Position numbers and translations under genes: made by a program. A stretch of DNA of 17,803 nt from Chitinophagaceae bacterium (GTDB lineage Bacteria > Bacteroidota > Bacteroidia > Chitinophagales > Chitinophagaceae): the NCBI GenBank assembly GCA_025455205.1, contig JALOMZ010000004.1:1-17803 (forward strand). Direction: 5' to 3'. The notes under the pieces were generated by a model. It did no database searches and was not told the origin of the DNA. It was given only the letters and a program-made list of their open reading frames with translations. Numbering within the stretch: position 1 is the stretch's first letter; every line of letters begins with the position of its first letter. Shown piece after piece: positions 1 to 7,892 of this stretch.

Positions 1-1376
1 ATGTTCAGCAGTTCGATGGCGGAGGGCAGTCCTTTTCCGGACACGGCATCGGTAACAGTTCCGCTCACCCAAAGGGTGCGGTAGGGACGCACATATTCAG
101 GCAGTTCAAAACGGTAGAGGTCAAGGCCGCCACGGCTGTCGCTGCGGAAGCTGGCAAAGTAGGCCGTTTTGCCATCGGCAGCCACGCTCAGGCTGCCATC
201 GTCGTCAATGGTGTTGATTGGATAGCCGAGGTTCTGGGGCAGGCTCCACTGCCCGCCCGGCCCTTTGCGGCTCAGGTACAGGTCGCTGCCCCCATATCCT
301 GGGTGCCCGCCCGAGGTAAAAAACAGGGTCTGGTTATCGGCATGGATAAAGGGTGCCAGTTCATCGGATGATGTATTGAAGTTTTTACCCATGTTTTCTG
401 CCGGTCCCCATTTTCCATTGGGTTGCCGCCGGCTCATATACAGGTCTTTGCCGCCTTCACCGCCAGGGCGGTTGCTGCTGAAGTAAAGCACCTGTTTGTC
501 GGGGCTCAGCGTGGGACTGCTTTCCCAGAATTCGGTATTGATGTTTTCTCCCAGGTTGAAGGGTTCGCTCCAGCCATCCGGTGTGGCATAGCATATATAG
601 AGGTCAAAATCGCCAAAGCCTTCCCCGCCAAAATTGCCGGCGAAGATGAGCCACTCACCATCCTGCGATACCATCAGGCCTCCTTTGGAAGGTTTTACGT
701 TGAGGCTGCCGGCTAATGGTGCGGATCCCAGGTATTGTCCATCCACCTTACGTGCATTATAGAAGTCTTCTCGAATGCCGTCGCCGCGGCGGGTGAATAC
801 CAGCAGGCTGTCGTCGATGGTGAAGGAAGGATAGTATTCGCTGCGCCGCGAGTTGATGCTGTCGCCCAGGTTCACCGGCTGGAAACTGGCCGGGCGTGCC
901 GGATGCTTCTCCTCAAACTGCAGGGCAAATTCATAGGTGCGCAGTCGGTACTCGCCAGCTTTGATGCTGCGGGGATCCAGCCGGGGCAGCGCCAGGAATT
1001 GCTGCACGGCCCGGCGGGCATCGGCCCAACGGCCGGCACCGGCGAGGTTGATGGAATAGGAGAGGCGCATGTCGGCGGAATACACACTGTCAAGGGCAAA
1101 GGCCTTTTCATAGTACAATATGGCACTGTCGTATTGCTTCATCTGCCCGCAGGCGCCGCCCAGGCTGAGCCAGGCATCCACAAAGCGCGGATCCATTTTT
1201 AAGGCCTGGTGCAGGAGTTTTTTGCCGGATTCCATTTGCCCGTCGCGCAGCTGGTCTATGGCCCCGCTGTACACGAACTGGGCCTTTTTATTCACCTTTT
1301 CGGGGTCGTACCACTGTCCAAAAACTGTACAGGTACTTGTCAGGGCCAAAAGGAATACAAGAGGAAACTGTTTCAT
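1..1376 (-). CDS. TPR/PD40 (WD40-like beta-propeller) exported protein, OmpA-family type, partial
   Basis: The reading frame is open from the ATG at 1376 to the left window edge (458 codons, no stop), so the C-terminus is missing. It starts with a signal peptide (MKQFPLVFLLALTSTCTVFGQ), followed by a TPR-like stretch at about residues 25-130. From about residue 170 to 435 there are repeated PD40 blades, recognisable from the recurring pattern of a strand, then S-x-R-x-G-G-x-x-G-x-D-L-Y (for example YFSSNRPGGEGGKDLYMS). At the left edge a carboxypeptidase-regulatory-like domain begins (VSGTVTDAVSGKGLPSAIEL). In Bacteroidota this order (TPR, PD40, CarboxypepD_reg) usually ends in an OmpA peptidoglycan-binding domain. 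That domain would lie outside the window and is inferred. The likely location is periplasm/outer membrane, with a structural role or one associated with type IX secretion (PorE-like architecture). It is transcribed divergently from the DUF1800 gene. Confidence 0.85.
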   Translation of the reverse strand, partial: MKQFPLVFLLALTSTCTVFGQWYDPEKVNKKAQFVYSGAIDQLRDGQMESGKKLLHQALKMDPRFVDAWLSLGGACGQMKQYDSAILYYEKAFALDSVYSADMRLSYSINLAGAGRWADARRAVQQFLALPRLDPRSIKAGEYRLRTYEFALQFEEKHPARPASFQPVNLGDSINSRRSEYYPSFTIDDSLLVFTRRGDGIREDFYNARKVDGQYLGSAPLAGSLNVKPSKGGLMVSQDGEWLIFAGNFGGEGFGDFDLYICYATPDGWSEPFNLGENINTEFWESSPTLSPDKQVLYFSSNRPGGEGGKDLYMSRRQPNGKWGPAENMGKNFNTSSDELAPFIHADNQTLFFTSGGHPGYGGSDLYLSRKGPGGQWSLPQNLGYPINTIDDDGSLSVAADGKTAYFASFRSDSRGGLDLYRFELPEYVRPYRTLWVSGTVTDAVSGKGLPSAIELLN

Positions 1377-1512
1377 GTGTGCCGTATGAACGGCAGGAAA
1401 TTAGGTTCTTTTGTGTTAAGGCGCTGCAAACCCGGAACTCGAACCAGTTTTTTTTCGCTGGTATTAAACTTTTCAGCAATTTCATTATCGAACCGCATTC
1501 AACTAATTGCTC

Positions 1513-3222
1513 ATGGACAGGCGTGATTTCTTCCGGGGGGTGGCTACTCCGCAGCAGCCCCTGCAAACAACGGTGCAGCCAAAGCCCGCACAGCGCGAGC
1601 GGCCCCAGCCGGTAACGCCCCGCGTACAATCCGGGATCAAGCCTTATCAGCAGGCGCTTTCCGAAGAGGAACTCATTCATTTGCTCAAGCGAACCTTGTT
1701 TGGTGCCAGCAAGGCGGATATAGATTTTTTCAAGGGAAAAACCCTGGACCAGGTGGTTGATGCGCTGCTCACGGTGAGTGGCACCACCACTACTGTTCCG
1801 GTGAAAACCTATACGCCCGGCAGCACCACCCCTGCCAACGATCCCGACCTGGCCCTCACGGCCGGCCAGCCCTGGATCAACGTGCATACCAACGACGGTT
1901 CTGTTAACGGTGGCAGGCGCACTTCCTTTAAGGCCTGGTGGATGGGGCAAATGATTCACCAGCAGCGCAATATCCAGGAGAAGATGGTTTTGTTCTGGCA
2001 CCATCATTTTGCCACCGAAACCAATGATATCAGCAACGGCATCGCCTGCTACCTGTACAACAAGACCCTGCGGGAACATGCCCTGGGCAATTTCAAAGCC
2101 TTTGTAAAGGCCATCACCCTCGATCCTGCCATGCTGCGCTACCTCAATGGCGAGCGCAACCTCAAGAATGCACCCGATGAGAACTACGCGCGCGAACTGC
2201 AGGAACTGTTCACGGTGGGCAAAGGGCCCGACAGCAAGTATACCGAAGATGATGTGAAGCAAGCTGCCCGCGTGGTCACCGGTTTCCGTGTACGGTATAC
2301 CGATATCACCTCCTATTTTGATGCTGCACAGCACGATACCGGCAACAAAACTTTCAGTGCTTTTTATGGCAACAGGACCATCACCGGCAAGACCGGGGCC
2401 GACGGGGCCAAAGAACTGGAAGAGTTGCTCGACATGATCTTTGCCACCCAGGAAGTGGCCAAACATGTGGTACGCAATATCTATCGGTGGTTTGTGTATT
2501 ATGAGATAGATGCCCAAGTGGAACAGGATGTGATTGCCCCGCTGGCCACCATTTTCCGCAACAGCGGCTACAATATCAAAACCGTGATGGTCGCCCTGCT
2601 GAAGAGTGAGCACTTTTTTGATCCGCTCAACCGCGGTTGCCAGATCAAGAGCCCGGTAGACCTGGTGGTGGGGAGCGTGCGGGAATTTGGCACCGTGTTT
2701 CCCGATGCCAGCGACTATGCCACCAATTACCTGTTCTGGGGCTGGCTGCAAACCAATGCCGCCAACATGCAGCAAAACATTGGCGACCCGCCAGATGTGA
2801 GCGGCTGGAAGGCCTATTACCAGGAGCCGCTGTATTATGAAATCTGGATCAACAGCGATACCCTGCCCAAGCGCAACCAGTTTACCGATACCATGATCCT
2901 GAACGGTTACACGCGCAACAGCAAGACCATCCGTTTTGATGCCATTGCCTTTGCCCGGCAAATGCCCAACCCGAGGGATCCCAACCAACTGATCAGCGAT
3001 GCGGTGAAATACCTCTACCGCATAGGGCTGAGTGCCAGCACGCAAACGCAGATCAAGCGCGACATCCTGCTGAGCGGACAGTCGCAGGATCATTACTGGA
3101 CCGATGCCTGGGATCTGTATATCGCCAATCCCAATGACAATGCGGCCATGACCACCGTGCGCACCCGACTGCGCAACCTGTTTCAATACCTCATGAACCT
3201 GGCAGAATTCCAGCTTGCCTGA
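1513..3222 (+). CDS. DUF1800 domain-containing protein
   Basis: A 569-residue protein. The ATG at 1513 is preferred over an in-frame TTG two codons upstream. Family landmarks in order are LLKRTLFGASKADIDFF near the N-terminus, WWMGQMI followed by KMVLFWHHHFAT, the very typical NYARELQELFTVG, DDVKQAARVVTGF, a KHVVRNIYRWFVYYEI helix, IKSPVDLVVGSVREF and PPDVSGWKAY near the C-terminus. The biochemical function of DUF1800 is not known. It is almost always encoded next to a DUF1501 protein, as here (20-base gap), so the two probably act together outside the cytoplasm. The N-terminus has an RRDFF motif like a Tat signal, but it is followed by a Gln/Pro-rich stretch and not by a hydrophobic segment, so the export route is unclear. 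No T9SS C-terminal domain is visible. Confidence 0.92.
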   Translation: MDRRDFFRGVATPQQPLQTTVQPKPAQRERPQPVTPRVQSGIKPYQQALSEEELIHLLKRTLFGASKADIDFFKGKTLDQVVDALLTVSGTTTTVPVKTYTPGSTTPANDPDLALTAGQPWINVHTNDGSVNGGRRTSFKAWWMGQMIHQQRNIQEKMVLFWHHHFATETNDISNGIACYLYNKTLREHALGNFKAFVKAITLDPAMLRYLNGERNLKNAPDENYARELQELFTVGKGPDSKYTEDDVKQAARVVTGFRVRYTDITSYFDAAQHDTGNKTFSAFYGNRTITGKTGADGAKELEELLDMIFATQEVAKHVVRNIYRWFVYYEIDAQVEQDVIAPLATIFRNSGYNIKTVMVALLKSEHFFDPLNRGCQIKSPVDLVVGSVREFGTVFPDASDYATNYLFWGWLQTNAANMQQNIGDPPDVSGWKAYYQEPLYYEIWINSDTLPKRNQFTDTMILNGYTRNSKTIRFDAIAFARQMPNPRDPNQLISDAVKYLYRIGLSASTQTQIKRDILLSGQSQDHYWTDAWDLYIANPNDNAAMTTVRTRLRNLFQYLMNLAEFQLA

Positions 3223-3242
3223 CCGCACCAAAGCAGACAAAG

Positions 3243-4814
3243 ATGAAAAGACGTTCCTTCTTACAGAATACCCTGCAGGGTGTAGCACTGCCCGCCCTGC
3301 TGAATGGTTTTTCCGTGAAAGCCTTCGGGGAGTCGGCTGCCTTTTTCGACATGTTTGGTCTGGCTGAAGATACGGACCATGTATTGGTGCTGGTGCAGCT
3401 GAATGGGGGCAACGATGGCCTCAATACGGTGATACCTTTGGACCGCTACAGCAATTACCGCAATGCACGCACCAATATTGCCATTCCCGAGAACAAGGTG
3501 CTCACGCTGGGAGGCCGCAAGGATGCGGGCCTGCACCCGGCCATGACGGGCATGCAGGCGTTGTATAATGAAGGCAAGCTCAATATCGTGCAGGCCGTAG
3601 GATATCCTTCACCCAACTTCTCGCATTTCCGGGCTACCGATATCTGGATGAGCGCCAGCGACAGCAACCAGCTGGTGAACACCGGCTGGACCGGCCGCTA
3701 CCTGGACCATTCCTATCCCAATTTCCCAACGGGTTATCCCAATGCCCAGATGCCCGACCCCGTGGCTATCCAGATCGGGAGCGTTACCTCGTTGGCGCTG
3801 CAGGGTCCGGCCGTGAATATGGGCATGAGCATATCCAACCCCACGAGCTTCTATAACCTGGTGAACAACGTGCAGGATCCTGCACCCAATACGCCGGCCG
3901 GCAAAGAACTCACTTTCATACGTACCGTGGCCCGGCAAACGCAGCAATACGCCGACACCATCAAGAAGGCCGCCGACCGCGTAACCCAGCAGGCAGATTA
4001 TCCGGCCAATAATGCCCTGGCGGCACAACTGAAAATCGTGGCCCGGCTGGTAAAGGGCGGACTGCGCACGCGGGTGTACATGGTGAGCATGGGCGGCTTT
4101 GACAACCACGCCAACCAGGTAAATGCCACAGACACCACCACCGGCACGCATGCCAACCTGCTGAAGACCCTGAGCGATGCGGTCAAATCATTCCAGGACG
4201 ACCTCAAATTCCTGGGTGTGGAAGAGCGCGTGGTGGGCATGACCTTCAGCGAATTTGGCCGCCGTATCAAAAGCAATGGCAGCACGGGTACGGATCATGG
4301 TGCAGCAGCACCCCTGTTCCTCTTTGGCAAGAACGTGATAGGCGGTATTACCGGCACCAACCCCATCCTGCCGGCCAGTGCTACCGTGAGCGATAATATT
4401 GCCTTCCAGTATGATTTCAGAAGCGTGTATGCCACTCTGCTGGAGAGCTGGTTCTGCCTCGACAGCAATACCATTCAGGCCCTCTTGCTGAAAAATTTCC
4501 AGCGCCTGCCCGTCATCAATGGCAAGGGCTGCGGATTGGAAGCCCCTGCCATGGCCACCGGTAAAGTGCGCAACTATCCCAACCCCTTTGAGAGCCAGAC
4601 CACCATTGAGTTTACCACCAACGGGGGGCATACCCTGCTGCAGGTGATAGACATGACGGGCCGCGTGATAGCCGTTTTGGCCGACAAGGAATACCCAGCT
4701 GCCATGACAGACCGCGTGGTGTTTAGGGCCGGTACCCTGCCAGCCGGCAGTTACTACGCCCGCCTGCAGAATGGGGCGGATACCAAAGTGTGTCTGATGC
4801 TGAAGATCAGGTAG
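3243..4814 (+). CDS. DUF1501 domain-containing protein with T9SS type A C-terminal sorting domain
   Basis: A 523-residue protein. The N-terminus (MKRRSFLQNTLQGVALPALL) looks like a twin-arginine signal. The DUF1501 core begins around residue 45 with VLVLVQLNGGNDGLNTVIP and includes GGFDNHANQ and TFSEFGRRIKSNGSTGTDHG, all hallmark segments. DUF1501 is regarded as related to the alkaline phosphatase/sulfatase fold, and the conserved Asp/His clusters fit a metal-binding site, but no substrate is known. From about residue 443 the protein ends in a T9SS type A sorting domain: NYPNPF, a TTIEF strand, the VIDMTGRVI segment, a LPAGSYYARL strand and a short basic end. This predicts secretion through the type IX system to the cell surface. 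It is probably co-transcribed with DUF1800. The two N- and C-terminal export signals together imply Tat then T9SS transport, which is an inference. Confidence 0.93.
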   Translation: MKRRSFLQNTLQGVALPALLNGFSVKAFGESAAFFDMFGLAEDTDHVLVLVQLNGGNDGLNTVIPLDRYSNYRNARTNIAIPENKVLTLGGRKDAGLHPAMTGMQALYNEGKLNIVQAVGYPSPNFSHFRATDIWMSASDSNQLVNTGWTGRYLDHSYPNFPTGYPNAQMPDPVAIQIGSVTSLALQGPAVNMGMSISNPTSFYNLVNNVQDPAPNTPAGKELTFIRTVARQTQQYADTIKKAADRVTQQADYPANNALAAQLKIVARLVKGGLRTRVYMVSMGGFDNHANQVNATDTTTGTHANLLKTLSDAVKSFQDDLKFLGVEERVVGMTFSEFGRRIKSNGSTGTDHGAAAPLFLFGKNVIGGITGTNPILPASATVSDNIAFQYDFRSVYATLLESWFCLDSNTIQALLLKNFQRLPVINGKGCGLEAPAMATGKVRNYPNPFESQTTIEFTTNGGHTLLQVIDMTGRVIAVLADKEYPAAMTDRVVFRAGTLPAGSYYARLQNGADTKVCLMLKIR

Positions 4815-4819
4815 TCCCT

Positions 4820-4880
4820 GCGTTGCATGGTGGAGATTAACGGAGCGTTGCATTTTTTTGACACATTGTTGCAAAACAAA
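4820..4880 (+). repeat. Repeated GTTGCA motifs upstream of the TonB-dependent receptor gene
   Basis: The 9-mer GCGTTGCAT occurs twice as an exact direct repeat (4820-4828 and 4845-4853, 25-base period). GTTGCA occurs a third time at 4868-4873, inside a short inverted repeat TTGTT-GCAA-AACAA (4866-4879). All three lie in the 86-base gap before the receptor gene, just upstream of its putative -7 box. A regulator-binding role is inferred. The T-run after the second copy is not preceded by a hairpin, so it is not a good intrinsic terminator. Confidence 0.35.
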
Positions 4881-4884
4881 GGAT

Positions 4885-4892
4885 TACTTTTG
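4885..4892 (+). promoter_or_regulatory. Putative Bacteroidota -7 box (TACTTTTG) for the TonB-dependent receptor
   Basis: TACTTTTG matches TAnnTTTG at all fixed positions. A TTG at 4866-4868 lies 16 bases upstream and a TTTG at 4857-4860 lies 24 bases upstream, both one base outside the usual spacing range. Only 8 bases separate the box from the ATG at 4901, so the transcript would be leaderless or nearly so. Confidence 0.45.
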
Positions 4893-4900
4893 CCTCCATA

Positions 4901-7234
4901 ATGCGGTTGTTCCTGATCCTGCGGAAGGCCCTCGCCTTGGCCATATTAATGTTTCTTGCCATACAGGCAGGAGCACAATGTGACGCGCGCTTATCCGGTA
5001 AGATAACAGACGATCATACAAACGAGCCATTGGAGGGTGCAACCGTTTACCTCAGCGGTCAGAAGACTTTCATGGCTGTTTCCGGCGCTAATGGACAATA
5101 CAGTTTCAGCGGATTGTGCACCGGCTCCTACCTGTTGAGGGTCACGCATATTAATTGTGATACTACAGAAATAACCATTCAGATAAAGGGAAATACGCGC
5201 CGTGATTTTCTGATGCACCACAGTAAGGTGGAATTGCAGGGCGTTACGGTGCAGGGGCTGCGTGTAAACAATACCCAGGTGGTGGAGCGCGTGGCAGACA
5301 ATAAGGCTGCGGCTAACCGGGCACTTAATTTGGGCGAAGTGCTGAAGAACGTGAATGGCGTTACGATGCTCAGCACAGGCAGTACTATTTCAAAGCCTGT
5401 CATTCACGGTTTGCACAGCAACAGGATCCTTATCATGAACAACGGCGTACGGCTGGAAGGACAGCAGTGGGGCAGTGAACATGCGCCGGAGGTGGACCCC
5501 TATGTAGCGGGTAAGTTTAGTGTGCTGAAGGGGGCTGCGGCCGTTCGCTACGGGGCGGACGCCATTGGCGGTGTGGTACTGGTTGAACCCAGGGCCATGC
5601 CGGTAGCTGCCGGATTGAACGGGGAAGTAAATGCCGCATTTCTGTCCAACAACCTGATGGGGGTGGCCAACGCGATACTCGAGCAAAAGCTTGCCAACAG
5701 CCCGTTTTCCTGGCGTGCGCAGGCAACAGTCAAAAGAGGCGGGAACACCAGAATTCCTGGCTACTGGCTGATGAATACCGGGGTGGGGGAATTCAACTAT
5801 TCCGGAACCCTGGCCTGGAAGAAGGAAAAATGGGGGGCTGATGTAAGTTTCTCTGCCTTTAATACCCAGATCGGCTTGTATCCGGGTGCCCATGTGGAAA
5901 CGGTGGATGAACTGGACAGCGCCATTAATAGCCCGGTGCCATTGCCTTCCTTCCAATCCGGTTTCAGCTATGAAATTGGCCGACCCAGGCAGGAGGTAAA
6001 ACATTACACCACAAAATTGTCGGCGTTTTACAAGTGGGATGCAAAAACAAAGCTAAGCCTGCTGCTGGCTCACCAGGAAAATCTAAGGGATGAGTATGAT
6101 GCCCGGGCATTTGTGGAATTGCCGGAGATGAGCCTCAACCTGGGTACAACTTCGGGAGAAGTGGTATTTGAAAAGACCATTGCCCAGAAACACCTGATTC
6201 AGACCGGTGTGCTGGTACAGCGGCAGGAAAACGTAAATGGGGCAATCAGTGCCAGGCAGTTTATCCGCAACTACAAGACATGGATGGCCGGTGCTTTTGG
6301 CATCTGGCAATTCACGGTGAACCGCTTTGACATTGAAGCGGGTGCCCGTTATGATTACCGTTTCTTTGAAAGTTATTACAGGCCGGCCGGCAGCAGCCAG
6401 GTAGAAACGGCAACCCGCGAATTCCAGAATTTTTCCGGGTCCCTGGGCGTGCTGCGGCGCTTTTCACCGGCCTGGCGCTTGCGTGCCAACGCGGCCACTG
6501 CCTGGCGGCCACCCAATGCCAATGAACTTTACGCCAATGGTGTTCACCAGGGCCTGGCTTCCTTCGAAAAGGGTGACCCTTCCTTTGTGGCTGAACGCGC
6601 CATAAACCTGAACCTTGAGCTGACCTATGCGCCGGATTCAAACATCAGGATTACTGCCACGGCCTACCGCAACAGGATCTTCGATTTCATTTACATGGCG
6701 CCCACACCTCCCCCCATTCTCACCATCCGCGGGTATTACCCGGTATTTACCTACCGGCAATCAGACGCTGTTTTGTCGGGGGTGGATCTGCAGGGAGATT
6801 TTCAGTTTGGCCGGTTTCAATGGACAGCTAAGGGCGCTTTGCTCTGGGCCCGCGATACGGAGGCCGATGACTGGCTGATCTATATGCCTGCCAACCGAAT
6901 CGAGAACGCGCTGGAATACAGTTTCTCTTCCGGGGCAGACAAACGATGGAAAAACACCTATGCAGGCGTCAATTGGATGTATGTGGCCCGCCAGACCCGC
7001 GTACCCGATCCTTCTGTGGCAGAAGACTATGCGCCGCCACCACCTGCCTATAACCTGTTTGGCATTGATGCCGGTGCCACCCATGGCCGCTCGGGAGTTG
7101 AATGGGGCCTGTCTGTTACCAACCTGTTCAACACCAAATACCGCGATTATCTCAACCGGTTACGCTATTTCTCGGATGCAGCCGGCATCAATATCCAGTT
7201 GCGGGCCCGGGTACCCATCCGCTTTAAACAATAA
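4901..7234 (+). CDS. TonB-dependent outer-membrane receptor
   Basis: A 777-residue TonB-dependent transporter. It has a signal peptide at residues 1-26 (ending IQAGAQ). Next is a CarboxypepD_reg-like domain at about 28-105 with GKITD, GATVYL and an LCTGSYLLRVTHINC end. A plug at about 110-232 contains NGVRLEGQQWGSEHAPEVDP and VLKGAAAVRYGADAIGGV, and the rest is a 22-strand-type barrel ending in a typical receptor tail (NLFNTKYRDYLNRLRY, then LRARVPIRF). Three cysteines (27, 73, 86) sit in the N-terminal domain. The plug and barrel resemble a widespread Bacteroidota receptor type that I recall being encoded next to a small lipoprotein like the one 26 bases downstream, and the closest described relatives I can think of are ZnuD-like metal receptors. 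The substrate is not shown by the sequence; a metal ion or metal complex is only a guess. The ATG at 4901 is needed for a complete signal peptide. Confidence 0.93.
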   Translation: MRLFLILRKALALAILMFLAIQAGAQCDARLSGKITDDHTNEPLEGATVYLSGQKTFMAVSGANGQYSFSGLCTGSYLLRVTHINCDTTEITIQIKGNTRRDFLMHHSKVELQGVTVQGLRVNNTQVVERVADNKAAANRALNLGEVLKNVNGVTMLSTGSTISKPVIHGLHSNRILIMNNGVRLEGQQWGSEHAPEVDPYVAGKFSVLKGAAAVRYGADAIGGVVLVEPRAMPVAAGLNGEVNAAFLSNNLMGVANAILEQKLANSPFSWRAQATVKRGGNTRIPGYWLMNTGVGEFNYSGTLAWKKEKWGADVSFSAFNTQIGLYPGAHVETVDELDSAINSPVPLPSFQSGFSYEIGRPRQEVKHYTTKLSAFYKWDAKTKLSLLLAHQENLRDEYDARAFVELPEMSLNLGTTSGEVVFEKTIAQKHLIQTGVLVQRQENVNGAISARQFIRNYKTWMAGAFGIWQFTVNRFDIEAGARYDYRFFESYYRPAGSSQVETATREFQNFSGSLGVLRRFSPAWRLRANAATAWRPPNANELYANGVHQGLASFEKGDPSFVAERAINLNLELTYAPDSNIRITATAYRNRIFDFIYMAPTPPPILTIRGYYPVFTYRQSDAVLSGVDLQGDFQFGRFQWTAKGALLWARDTEADDWLIYMPANRIENALEYSFSSGADKRWKNTYAGVNWMYVARQTRVPDPSVAEDYAPPPPAYNLFGIDAGATHGRSGVEWGLSVTNLFNTKYRDYLNRLRYFSDAAGINIQLRARVPIRFKQ

Positions 7235-7260
7235 GGTCAGAAATCTGTAAAATTTATCAC

Positions 7261-7818
7261 ATGAAGCATATGTTCAGGAACAAGTATATCGCGCTGATAG
7301 CCCTGGTTTCGTTGTTGGTGGTGGGCTGTGGCAAAGACAGCAGCAACCCGGCAGAAGATTCGGACCACGCTGCCACAACCACCCTGATTCTGCAGTTCAA
7401 ACAGGGCGGTACCCTGAAGTACGAGTATGTATTTGATGATCCCGATGGGATAGGGGGAAACAACCCCGTGCGCTTCGACAAGATATCACTCCCCAAGGGC
7501 CAAACCTTTGAAGTGGAGGTGGTATTGCAAAACAAAATTGGCGGAACCACCAAGGATATGACGGCTTCCATACGGGATGCGGGCAAATACCACGAGCTAT
7601 TTTTCCTGCCCTCAGGCTTCGCTATACAGATTACGAAGACCGACAAAGATGCCCTCGGATTCCCGCTGGGATTGAGTTCCACCTGGGTTACTCCAGCTGC
7701 TCCGGCTTCCGGAAAACTGAAGGTGACCATGCAGCATTTGGTGATCAAGAAAGCCGTAAACCAACCCACCGACGGTCATTCTGATATCAGCGTTGACTTT
7801 GATGCAGAAATCTTATAG
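7261..7818 (+). CDS. Small lipoprotein paired with the TonB-dependent receptor
   Basis: A 185-residue protein with a lipoprotein signal: hydrophobic ALIALVSLLVVGC, lipobox VVGC with Cys23, followed by a Gly/Lys/Ser/Asn-rich linker. An alternative ATG at 7270 gives the same lipobox. The body looks all-beta: TTTLILQFKQGG, YEYVFDDPDGIGGN, a FEVEVVLQNKIGG strand, HELFFLPSGFAIQITKTDKD, and a final DGHSDISVDFDAEIL. This resembles short Bacteroidota lipoproteins that databases label 'type 1 periplasmic binding fold superfamily protein', a label I do not think reflects function. The gene follows the receptor by 26 bases with no terminator between, so they are probably co-transcribed. A role as surface or periplasmic accessory to the receptor, for example substrate capture, is inferred. 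Confidence 0.8.
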   Translation: MKHMFRNKYIALIALVSLLVVGCGKDSSNPAEDSDHAATTTLILQFKQGGTLKYEYVFDDPDGIGGNNPVRFDKISLPKGQTFEVEVVLQNKIGGTTKDMTASIRDAGKYHELFFLPSGFAIQITKTDKDALGFPLGLSSTWVTPAAPASGKLKVTMQHLVIKKAVNQPTDGHSDISVDFDAEIL

Positions 7819-7830
7819 CCATTGGTTATG

Positions 7831-7878
7831 TGCAATTTTTTGCAATAGTGTTTCAATATATTTGCATCATTGTTTCAA
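7831..7878 (+). promoter_or_regulatory. Repeat-rich promoter of the outer-membrane barrel gene, -7 box TATATTTG
   Basis: TATATTTG at 7857-7864 fits TAnnTTTG exactly and lies 28 bases before the ATG at 7893. No -33 TTTG is found at ideal spacing; the nearest TTTG (7839-7842) is 14 bases upstream. Two direct repeats surround the box: TGCAAT at 7831-7836 and 7841-7846 (10-base period), and TGTTTCAA at 7849-7856 and 7871-7878 (22-base period). These could be regulator sites; that is inferred. Confidence 0.45.
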
Positions 7879-7892
7879 ATAAAAATTACACA

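Noticed and set aside
735..1202. Plus-strand open frame of 155 codons near the left edge
   Set aside because: It is antisense to the TPR/PD40 gene, whose frame stays open through to the window edge and shows repeated blades.
1288..3288. A 666-codon open frame on the minus strand opposite the DUF1800 gene
   Set aside because: It lies antisense to a clear DUF1800 gene and overlaps the exported PD40 gene start. Its protein has a His/Gly/Val/Ile-rich composition typical of an antisense shadow and no recognisable domain.
3609..4874. Minus-strand open frames of 180 and 228 codons opposite DUF1501
   Set aside because: They are antisense shadows of a well-supported gene with no domain, signal or start context.
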